From: CAZYXO01 sp964651315
Lineage (GTDB): Bacteria > Bacillota_I > Bacilli_A > RF39 > UBA660
Length of the DNA stretch: 28,431 bases
Assembly (NCBI GenBank): GCA_964651315.1
Contig: CAZYXO010000005.1
Coordinates: 1-28,431 of the forward strand
Direction of reading: 5' to 3'
A program made the position numbers and the translations under genes. Positions 22,680 through 28,431 of this stretch are shown here, piece by piece (positions within the stretch are counted from its first letter, which is position 1; every line of letters starts with the position of its first letter). The notes below the pieces were generated by a model, which was not told the origin of the DNA, searched no databases, and saw only the letters and a program-made list of their open reading frames with translations.

Positions 22680-23315
22680 ATGAAAAAATATATTTTAATA
22701 TTAATAGCAATAATTTTTTTAACTGGTTGTACAAATATAAATAATTTATCAATAGATGAAATAGTAAATAATTCAATAAATACAAGAGTAGAAATATTTA
22801 ATAATTATCGTAAAGGTTATAAATATTATTTACCAACTGGATTAAAAGTAACAAGTAGAGAAGAAACAAATGAAATAATAAAAAAAGGTGCAAATACATA
22901 TTATTTATATGTTGATTTAATAAGTTATTATAATAAAACAAATAGAGAATATCAAGAAAATACGGAATCATATTATTCAAAAAAAATTGAAAAAAACGAT
23001 AATTTTGGTTATTTAGAGATAAATAATCAAGAAAATGGAAAATATTTAATTGAAATTATGTATAATTATGCTAAAATAGAAGTGATAGTAGCAGAAAATA
23101 ATTTAAATAATACAATTATTAATGCAATATCGATATTAACATCTATATCTTATAATGATACAATAATTAAAAATATGATGAGTGAAGAAGGATACAATTA
23201 TAAAGAAGAAGAAATAGATATATTTGAAACAGTGACATCACAAAATGTTTTAACTCAAGAAATGGAAGAAGAAATAAAGACAGAAGAGTATAATGACCCA
23301 GATTTAATTAAATAG
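22680..23315 (+). CDS. Predicted lipoprotein of unknown function
   Basis: 211 residues. The signal peptide is MKKYILILIAIIFLTGC with a lipobox LTGC, so Cys17 is expected to be lipidated and the protein held on the outer face of the membrane. The mature part is mixed alpha/beta (YYLPTGLKVTSREE, TYYLYVDLISYYNK, GYLEINNQENGKYLIEIMYNYAKIEVIV) and ends in an acidic stretch (EEEIKTEEYNDPDL). I recognise no family. It leads a four-gene operon with a charged cytoplasmic protein and two small membrane-associated proteins (spacing 16, 3 and -8 bases), which suggests a shared envelope role (inference). AGAGG lies 7 bases before the start. Confidence 0.8.
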   Translation: MKKYILILIAIIFLTGCTNINNLSIDEIVNNSINTRVEIFNNYRKGYKYYLPTGLKVTSREETNEIIKKGANTYYLYVDLISYYNKTNREYQENTESYYSKKIEKNDNFGYLEINNQENGKYLIEIMYNYAKIEVIVAENNLNNTIINAISILTSISYNDTIIKNMMSEEGYNYKEEEIDIFETVTSQNVLTQEMEEEIKTEEYNDPDLIK

Positions 23316-23331
23316 GAAGGATTGACTTATT

Positions 23332-24195
23332 ATGGGATTAATGAATAAAATAAAAGATATACTGTTTGAAACAGAAGAAGTAGAAGAAAAAGATAAAAAA
23401 AGCAATAAAAAACATAAAAGAGAAAATGAAGAAGTTTTTGAATCTTTCGAAAGGGAAGAAAAACCTATTGTTTTTGAAAGCATAAAAGAAGATCCACCTA
23501 AAAAAGAAGTTGTGGTTGAACAAAAAAAAGAAGTAGAATTTAAAACAGAAACAAAATTTACATTTCCTGATTTTGATGAGAGCGAATTTGACCAATCACT
23601 TCCTAAAAGAACAGCACCAGTTGTGGTAGATAATTATAAAACTAGAGAAATTAAAGACTTTAAGCCGGAAAGCAGATTAAATAAAGTTACAAAAAGTATA
23701 ACATCAGACAATAAAAAATTTAAGCCATCACCTGTTATAAGTCCTGTTTATGGAATATTGGATAAAAATTATATCCCAGATGATATACAAGAAATGAAAA
23801 CATCGTCTACAACCAAAACAAGATTAAATGTCGATATGGTTCGAAAAAAAGCATTTGGTAAATTAGATGAAATTGAAAAAACAAATATTAACTTATCAAT
23901 TCCAAATGATAATACTGAAGATTTAAAGGAAAAAATTAAAACTATTGATGAATTATTAATGGATAGTGCAGATGATGAAATTGAAATTGAAGATTATGCT
24001 AAAACAAAAAGAATAAATACAAATGATATTGAAGCAGAACTTGATGATGATAATGAAGAATTAGATATCGATGTAAATAGTTATTTGAGAAAAGAAAATA
24101 ATAAAAAAGATGAAGAAAAAGAAGAAGATACACTGGAAAATGATTTATTTGATTTAATAGATTCAATGTATGAAAATAGAAAGTCGGGTGAATAA
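23332..24195 (+). CDS. Highly charged cytoplasmic protein of unknown function
   Basis: 287 residues, very rich in Lys, Glu and Asp and probably largely disordered. The N-terminus MGLMNKIKDILFETEE could form an amphipathic helix like those that attach SepF to the membrane, but no SepF domain follows. A short non-acidic motif, KFKPSPVISPVYGILDKNY (~residues 131-149), stands out and may be the conserved functional peptide. The C-terminus is strongly acidic and ends in a possible helix (LENDLFDLIDSMYENRKSGE). I do not recognise a named family. It lies between the lipoprotein and the DUF948-like gene, so a link to the envelope or cell division is possible but unproven. The start could also be the ATG at 23341. 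Confidence 0.75.
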   Translation: MGLMNKIKDILFETEEVEEKDKKSNKKHKRENEEVFESFEREEKPIVFESIKEDPPKKEVVVEQKKEVEFKTETKFTFPDFDESEFDQSLPKRTAPVVVDNYKTREIKDFKPESRLNKVTKSITSDNKKFKPSPVISPVYGILDKNYIPDDIQEMKTSSTTKTRLNVDMVRKKAFGKLDEIEKTNINLSIPNDNTEDLKEKIKTIDELLMDSADDEIEIEDYAKTKRINTNDIEAELDDDNEELDIDVNSYLRKENNKKDEEKEEDTLENDLFDLIDSMYENRKSGE

Positions 24196-24198
24196 TAT

Positions 24199-24501
24199 AT
24201 GGAATTTTTAAGTAGTTTTTTACCAATTGTAATATATTTTCTGTTAATTGGATTATTAGTAGTAGCAATAATAATTGGTATTAAAGTAATTAAGATGTTT
24301 GATAAAGTTGATGCTGCAATAGATGAAGTGAATGCAAAAGTTAAATCATTAAATGGAGTATTTAATTTGATAGATAATGCAGCAGATAAAATATCAAGTG
24401 TAACAGATCATATAGTAGATGGATTGACAGAATGGATATCAAAGTTGATATTCAAAAAAAACCGAAAGAAAAAAATAAGAGAGGAAGAGGAAGATGAGTA
24501 A
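24199..24501 (+). CDS. Small DUF948-like membrane protein
   Basis: 100 residues. One membrane segment (~7-30, IVIYFLLIGLLVVAIIIGI) is followed by a predicted coiled coil (FDKVDAAIDEVNAKVKSLNG ... NAADKISSVTDHIVDGL), then a basic-acidic end. This layout matches YtxG/DUF948 proteins, which in Firmicutes are commonly next to a ytxH-like gene, as here. Function in the family is unclear; general-stress and envelope roles are suggested. It starts 3 bases after the previous stop and overlaps the next gene by 8 bases. Confidence 0.65.
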   Translation: MEFLSSFLPIVIYFLLIGLLVVAIIIGIKVIKMFDKVDAAIDEVNAKVKSLNGVFNLIDNAADKISSVTDHIVDGLTEWISKLIFKKNRKKKIREEEEDE

Positions 24502-24910
24502 AAAAGGATTTGGAAAGTTTTTATTAGGAGCAGGTGTTGGAGCATCACTTGGGCTTCTATTTGCACCAAAAAAAGGTACAGAAACTAGAAAAGAGTTAAA
24601 AGAAAAATATGATGAATTAGTTATTTATATCAAAAATATTGATAAAGAAGAATTAAAAGATAATATTATGGAACGTATTGATGCACTGCAAGCTGAAATA
24701 AATGATTTAGACAAAGAAAAGGTTTTAAAAATAGTTAAAGAAAAAGCAAAAGTTATTAAGAAAAAAGCTGATGAATTAGTTGAGTACGCTGTAAAAAAAG
24801 GAACACCAACAATTGAAAAACTTGCTGAAGATGCAAGAGTAAAAACAATTGATTTATTAACTGAAACAATTGCTAGATTAGAAAAAAAAGAAAAAAAAGC
24901 TGAAAATTAA
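24494..24910 (+). CDS. YtxH-domain protein
   Basis: 138 residues. KFLLGAGVGASLGLLFAPKKGTETRKELKEK (~8-38) is the YtxH signature, a Gly-rich membrane segment followed by AP-x-x-G-x-E-x-R. The rest is a long charged helix/coiled coil. YtxH-like proteins are small membrane-associated proteins, some induced by general stress in Bacillus. The precise function is unknown. GAGGAAG inside the previous gene serves as RBS. Confidence 0.8.
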   Translation: MSKKGFGKFLLGAGVGASLGLLFAPKKGTETRKELKEKYDELVIYIKNIDKEELKDNIMERIDALQAEINDLDKEKVLKIVKEKAKVIKKKADELVEYAVKKGTPTIEKLAEDARVKTIDLLTETIARLEKKEKKAEN

Positions 24911-24929
24911 TAGTTTTTTTTAGAATTTC

Positions 24930-24938
24930 TGTTATAAT
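24930..24938 (+). promoter_or_regulatory. Extended -10 promoter of tyrS
   Basis: TGTTATAAT (-10 at 24933-24938). The -35 region overlaps the end of the YtxH-like gene and is poor (ATAGTT at 24910). The expected start near 24945 is just before the T-box. Confidence 0.6.
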
Positions 24939-24949
24939 AGTGAGTATTG

Positions 24950-25089
24950 TTAATCGTTTGATGGAAATTTACGACTTCCAAAGATTAAAACGGATATCTC
25001 CGATAAAAGATAAAAAGTGTATGATAAATATTCATAAAATAGGGTGGTACCACGGAATTATTCGTCCCTATATTTATGGATATTTTTTT
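24950..25089 (+). promoter_or_regulatory. Compact tyrosine T-box leader of tyrS
   Basis: The T-box core AGGGTGGTACCACGG is at 25041-25055. The antiterminator fold is canonical: helix A1 AGGG/CCCT (25041-25044 with 25066-25069), 7-base bulge TGGTACC, helix A2 ACG/CGT. UGGU fits a tRNA with discriminator A. Upstream there are only short stems: 24950-24955 with 24983-24988, enclosing 24962-24966 with 24976-24980, whose 9-base loop contains UAC (24970-24972, a Tyr codon followed by a purine). A CGGA/TCCG hairpin (24991-25002) and a TATGA/TCATA hairpin (25020-25024, 25032-25036) follow. Stem I is thus about 39 bases against roughly 100 in classical T-boxes. A 15-bp helix (25026-25040 with 25070-25085, one bulge, one wobble) extends helix A1 downward into a 7-T run. 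Confidence 0.88.
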
Positions 25090-25106
25090 AGAAAGAAGGA
25101 AAAAAT

Positions 25107-26342
25107 ATGAATATTTATGAAGATTTAGTATATCGAGGGCTAATAAAAGATATATCTAGTGATGAATTAAAGAAAAAATTAAATGAAGAAGAATTGACGT
25201 TTTATATTGGAACAGATCCAACAGGCGATTCTTTACATATAGGACATTTTTCATCATTTTTAATTGCTAAAAGATTAATGAATGCTGGGCATAAGCCTAT
25301 AATTTTGGTGGGTGGTGCAACTGGATTAATTGGTGATCCTAAACCTAGTAGCGAAAGAAGTATGATTAGTAAAGAAGCAGTTTTAAAAAATATTACAAGT
25401 TTAGAATCTCAAATAAAAAAAATATTTGGAAACATGGAAATAGTTAATAATTATGCTTGGTGTAAGGATATTAATATGCTTGATTTTTTAAGAGATTATG
25501 GTAAATATTTTAACATTAATTATATGCTTGATAAAGATATTATTAAAAGAAGATTAGAAACGGGTATAACTTATACAGAATTTTCTTATATGATAATTCA
25601 AGCCCTTGATTTTTTACACTTATATGAAGAAAAAAATTGTACAATGCAAGTTGCAGGTCAAGATCAATGGGGAAATATAACTGCAGGTATTGAATTAATT
25701 CGTAAAACTTTAAATAAAGAAGCATATGCCTTTACAATGCCACTCATTACTAAAAGTGATGGAACCAAATTTGGTAAAACAGAAGGAAATGCAATATGGT
25801 TAGATAAAGAAAAAACAACACCATATGAGATGTATCAATTTTTTATAAATACTGAAGATATAATGGTAATTGACTATTTAAAAAAACTAACATTTCTAAA
25901 TAAAGAAGAAATCGAAAAAATAGAAGAAGAATTTAAAGCAAATCCTGAGTCAAGAATAGCTCAAAAGGCTTTAGCAAAAGAAGTAATTACATTTATTCAT
26001 GGAAAAAATGAGTATGAGAATGCTTTAAGAATAAGTGAATCTTTGTTTACTGATAAAGTTAATTCTTTAACTAGCGAAGAAATTATTAATAACTTTAAAG
26101 GTGTTACTAATATAGAAATAAATGATTCTATCTGTTTAATTGATTTATTAGTAGAAAAAAATATTTGTTTAAGTAAAAGAGAGGCAAGAGAATTAATAAA
26201 TAGTAATGCTATATCTTTGAACAATAATAAAGTTAATGATGAAAACTATCTAGTAACTAAAGAAAAAGCAATTGATAAAAAAGTAATAATTTTGAAAAAG
26301 GGTAAAAAAAACTATTATTTAGTTATGTTTTCCCAAGCATAA
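25107..26342 (+). CDS. tyrS: Tyrosyl-tRNA synthetase
   Basis: 411 residues, standard for the TyrS (not TyrZ) type. It activates Tyr and charges tRNA-Tyr. TFYIGTDPTGDSLHIGH holds the HIGH motif (44-47). QVAGQDQWGNITAG is the tyrosine/ATP pocket. KFGKTEG (221-227) is the KMSKS loop in the form common in Firmicutes. The C-terminal ~70 residues form an S4-type RNA-binding domain (ICLIDLLVEKNICLSKREARELI). Control is by the T-box at 24950-25089. GAAGGA lies 6 bases before ATG. Confidence 0.97.
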   Translation: MNIYEDLVYRGLIKDISSDELKKKLNEEELTFYIGTDPTGDSLHIGHFSSFLIAKRLMNAGHKPIILVGGATGLIGDPKPSSERSMISKEAVLKNITSLESQIKKIFGNMEIVNNYAWCKDINMLDFLRDYGKYFNINYMLDKDIIKRRLETGITYTEFSYMIIQALDFLHLYEEKNCTMQVAGQDQWGNITAGIELIRKTLNKEAYAFTMPLITKSDGTKFGKTEGNAIWLDKEKTTPYEMYQFFINTEDIMVIDYLKKLTFLNKEEIEKIEEEFKANPESRIAQKALAKEVITFIHGKNEYENALRISESLFTDKVNSLTSEEIINNFKGVTNIEINDSICLIDLLVEKNICLSKREARELINSNAISLNNNKVNDENYLVTKEKAIDKKVIILKKGKKNYYLVMFSQA

Positions 26343-26347
26343 ATAAA

Positions 26348-26380
26348 TTCCTTTCATAAAATAAAATGAAAGGAGTTTTT
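26348..26380 (+). terminator. Hairpin after tyrS that also covers the next ribosome site
   Basis: A 9-bp perfect stem (26349-26357 with 26366-26374, extended by a T-G pair) and TTTTT at 26376-26380 make a good terminator for tyrS. The 3' arm contains AAAGGAG (26369-26375), the RBS of the following gene. Confidence 0.7.
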
Positions 26381-26383
26381 ATT

Positions 26384-26620
26384 ATGTATCCAAGACCAAT
26401 TCCAGGAATTAGTCCGATTAAAAGGGAAGAAGAGCGTCAATTTATCTTTCCATTTTTAGTAGGAGCGGTAACAGGTGGAGCAGCAGTAGGATTAACAAGA
26501 CCAAGACCAGTTTATAATAATCAAGGGCCATATTATCAAAATCAGCCATATCAACCATATTATACACCAGGTGCCCCATATTCAAATTATTCATATAGTT
26601 ATTATGTGCCATATAGATAA
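26384..26620 (+). CDS. Small Tyr/Pro-rich protein with a Gly-rich membrane segment
   Basis: 78 residues from ATG 26384, which has AAAGGAG 8 bases upstream; the in-frame ATG at 26366 lies inside the hairpin and has no RBS. MYPRPIPGISPIKREEERQ is followed by a short Gly/Ala-rich hydrophobic stretch (FIFPFLVGAVTGGAAVGL) and then a Tyr/Pro/Gln/Asn-rich low-complexity tail. No family recognised. Similar compositions occur in small surface or spore-coat-like proteins, but nothing here proves that. It ends inside the convergent SEDS gene (19-base overlap). Confidence 0.65.
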   Translation: MYPRPIPGISPIKREEERQFIFPFLVGAVTGGAAVGLTRPRPVYNNQGPYYQNQPYQPYYTPGAPYSNYSYSYYVPYR

Positions 26621-27693
26621 GTATTAAATATAATACCTAAAAAAATAAAATAAACAACAATAATGGTTCCACCATAACTTAAAAAGGGAAGCGGAATTCC
26701 CATAATAGGTAAAATTCCTAAATTCATAAATATGTTTTCCATTTGACTAAAAATAAAGATTCCTAAAAAAGAACTAATAAATATTTTTAGTCTTTTATTA
26801 TGTTTAAATAGTAAGCTAATTAAACAAATATCCATTACCATATAACTAATAAAAATAATAATAGTTCCGATTAATCCAAAATTACTAATAGTAAGAGCCA
26901 TAATAAAATCAGTAGCACTTTCAGGTATATATAATCTTACTTTACCTAAAGGATAACCTAGTATATTACTACTACCAATAGACACTAAAGCATTTTCTAG
27001 TTGTAAAGAAGAATTACTCGTAAAAGCAAATAATCTTTCTACTCGATAATAAAAACTATTTCCAATTAACTTTATTAATAAATCAGGATTATTAAAATAT
27101 AAATAAAAGAAAAGAGTAATTAAAATAATAATAAAACTACATAAAATAACTAACCATCTTTTTCTAATACTTGAACACATTAAACTAACAAATAAAATAA
27201 TTAAATACATAATAACATTACCAGTATCAGGTTCTAAAAAAACTAATAAACTAGGTATTAATGTAACTAAAATACATCTTAAAATTAAATTAATTTCATC
27301 TTTTGTATTTCTAATCTTACTAACATAAATAATTCTTGTTAAATAAAGAGATAAACTAATAAGCATTAAACTACTAGGTTGAATAGAAACATATTTAAAA
27401 TTAAACCATGCTCTTGTACCATTTATACTTGTACCATAAAATAATACTAAGATAAGTAAAATAATATTAATTAAATAAATAATAAAACTATACTTAAATA
27501 AATTAATTTTATTATTTTTAAGAATTATTTTAAAAGAAATAAAACCAATAACATACCAAATTATTTGTTTAATTAAATAATTATCATAACCTTTTAAATA
27601 CTGTAAATTATACATATTTAAAAAACTATAAATCATAATTATGGTTATTGATAATAAAACTAATGTTAAATTTATATATTTTTCTTTTTTCAT
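26602..27693 (-). CDS. SEDS-family (FtsW/RodA/SpoVE) protein, divergent
   Basis: 363 residues with about ten membrane segments. SEDS proteins are peptidoglycan glycosyltransferases working with class B PBPs in division or elongation. Landmarks in order: NGTRAWFNFKYVSIQPSSLM (usual QPSE is QPSS), FLEPDTGN (the catalytic Asp of QPDLGT is kept), ESATDFIMALTISNFGLIG (usual TDFIFA.IGEE.G has lost the Glu pair) and MGIPLPFLSYGGT. It is more probably a RodA/FtsW paralogue than the main copy, because of the altered motifs (inference). The start ATG at 27693 has AGGTAAT upstream. Convergent with the Tyr-rich gene and divergent from the gene at 27745. Confidence 0.88.
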   Translation of the reverse strand: MKKEKYINLTLVLLSITIIMIYSFLNMYNLQYLKGYDNYLIKQIIWYVIGFISFKIILKNNKINLFKYSFIIYLINIILLILVLFYGTSINGTRAWFNFKYVSIQPSSLMLISLSLYLTRIIYVSKIRNTKDEINLILRCILVTLIPSLLVFLEPDTGNVIMYLIILFVSLMCSSIRKRWLVILCSFIIILITLFFYLYFNNPDLLIKLIGNSFYYRVERLFAFTSNSSLQLENALVSIGSSNILGYPLGKVRLYIPESATDFIMALTISNFGLIGTIIIFISYMVMDICLISLLFKHNKRLKIFISSFLGIFIFSQMENIFMNLGILPIMGIPLPFLSYGGTIIVVYFIFLGIIFNTYLYGT

Positions 27694-27744
27694 ATAATTA
27701 TTATTACCTATTTATCATAAAATATATAAAGGAGTGTAAGATTT

Positions 27745-28038
27745 ATGAATAAAAAACTACCAAATGTATTTGTTAATAAAATAGATCGAGAAATTAATAA
27801 TACTCAAAAGTTATATTATAGTGATTTAAGAGGAGAAAGAAAAGAACCAGTTAATGTTATGAAAAAAATAAATGATATATTTTCATCTATTCATCATGTT
27901 TATAAAAGTCATGTCAGAATTACTACTAATAATGATGTTATAGATACATTTATTGTTGGTAAATCAAATATTTATTTGCTAACACTTGATAATAAAAAAA
28001 TAAGAATACCAGATATTATTGATATAGAAAAAATCTAA
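27745..28038 (+). CDS. Small protein of unknown function
   Basis: 97 residues, no signal or membrane segment. MNKKLPNVFVNKIDREINNT, LYYSDLRGERKEP, VMKKINDIFSSIHHVYKSHV, then a short beta-rich end (VRITTNNDVIDTFIVGKSNIYLLTLDNKKIRIPDIIDIEKI) with a possible small beta-barrel. A strong AAAGGAG before the ATG and a sensible base composition support a real gene. I do not recognise a family. It lies alone between the divergent SEDS gene and the convergent EIIB-like gene. Confidence 0.75.
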   Translation: MNKKLPNVFVNKIDREINNTQKLYYSDLRGERKEPVNVMKKINDIFSSIHHVYKSHVRITTNNDVIDTFIVGKSNIYLLTLDNKKIRIPDIIDIEKI

Positions 28039-28057
28039 ACTATTTCTAGTTTAGATT
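28032..28057. terminator. Shared hairpin between convergent genes
   Basis: An 11-bp perfect stem (28032-28042 with 28047-28057), TTTC loop, overlapping both stop codons. On the minus strand it is followed by a six-T run, so it is a good terminator for the EIIB-like gene; on the plus strand no T run follows. Confidence 0.75.
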
Positions 28058-28362
28058 AAATCATCAATATAACTTTTTAATTGTTTAGCATCTTTACCAA
28101 AGATTATTTTAAGTTCATTTCCAACTTCAACTACACCTTTAGCACCAAGTTTTTGAATAGCATCTTTGTCTACTTTTGCTAAATCTTTTAATTTGACTTT
28201 AAATCTTGACATATTACATTCTGCATTAACGATATTATCTTTTCCACCTAAATAACCAATTAGTTTATTTGCTTCAATACTAAAATCTTTACGATTAAGT
28301 TTAACAATTATTAAAGATATAATAACTAATACAAGTAATATAATAATATATTGCCAATTCAT
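28051..28362 (-). CDS. Membrane-anchored stand-alone PTS EIIB-like domain
   Basis: 103 residues. One N-terminal membrane segment (~4-22, QYIIILLVLVIISLIIVKL) is followed by a domain with the glucose-family EIIB pattern: LIGYLGGKDNIVNAECNMSRFKVKLKDLAKVD, then IQKLGAKGVVEVGNELKIIFGKDA. The phosphorylatable Cys of EIIB (usually D-x-C-x-T-R-L-R) is Cys49. Normal EIIB domains are fused to an EIIC transporter and pass phosphate to sugar; here no EIIC or EIIA is adjacent. It could serve a partner transporter elsewhere or act as a phosphorylation-sensing protein (inference). The RBS AAGGAGAG and a TATAAT box (28386-28391, minus strand) lie upstream. Confidence 0.85.
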   Translation of the reverse strand: MNWQYIIILLVLVIISLIIVKLNRKDFSIEANKLIGYLGGKDNIVNAECNMSRFKVKLKDLAKVDKDAIQKLGAKGVVEVGNELKIIFGKDAKQLKSYIDDLI

Positions 28363-28385
28363 TTTTATTCTCTCCTTGTTATTTA

Positions 28386-28391
28386 ATTATA
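28386..28391 (-). promoter_or_regulatory. -10 box of the EIIB-like gene
   Basis: TATAAT on the minus strand, about 24 bases upstream of the ATG, with a weak -35 (TTTTAT) at 17-bp spacing near the window edge. Confidence 0.45.
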
Positions 28392-28431
28392 CACTATTTT
28401 AAAGGAAAATAAAACCTTAACTTGGACAAGT

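Overview
The window is AT-rich, uses the standard bacterial code (TGA serves as a stop, for example at the secY/adk overlap, and tryptophan is TGG), and has Gram-positive ribosome binding sites. It carries a zinc-type rpsN, a T-box tyrosyl-tRNA synthetase gene, ribonuclease J and the Firmicutes order of the S10-spc-alpha ribosomal operon. This points to a low-GC Firmicute of the class Bacilli, probably an uncultured gut lineage with a small genome (inference). A run of 10 Ns inside rplQ shows it is a draft assembly.

Layout. 1-1060: the end of a DUF1016/YhcG-type PDDEXK nuclease gene, then two divergent small XRE regulators sharing a 180-bp control region. 1094-1870: a membrane-anchored protein related to polysaccharide deacetylases but without the metal-binding motifs. 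1988-3625: a ribonuclease J paralogue with a degraded active site. 3749-8214: a three-gene block (methyltransferase; fused aldehyde-dehydrogenase-like/nucleotidyltransferase protein; argS). Imperfect 40-bp direct repeats, which extend into the promoters, lie on both sides of it. This block is the most unusual part of the window.

8306-22534: one long, tightly packed operon from a strong promoter and structured leader through rpsJ, rplCDWB, rpsS, rplV, rpsC, rplP, rpmC, rpsQ, rplNXE, rpsNH, rplFR, rpsE, rplO, secY, adk, map, infA, rpmJ, rpsMK, rpoA and rplQ to a strong terminator. It makes ribosomal proteins, the Sec channel, adenylate kinase, methionine aminopeptidase, IF-1 and RNA polymerase alpha. 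The rpmD gene (L30) is missing from its usual place, and L3 carries a long acidic tail.

22680-24910: a probable envelope operon (lipoprotein, highly charged protein, DUF948-like membrane protein, YtxH-like protein). 24930-26342: tyrS behind a compact T-box. 26384-28362: a small Tyr/Pro-rich protein, a divergent SEDS (FtsW/RodA family) protein on the minus strand, a small unknown protein, and a membrane-anchored PTS EIIB-like protein on the minus strand. No tRNA, rRNA, CRISPR array or transposase was seen.
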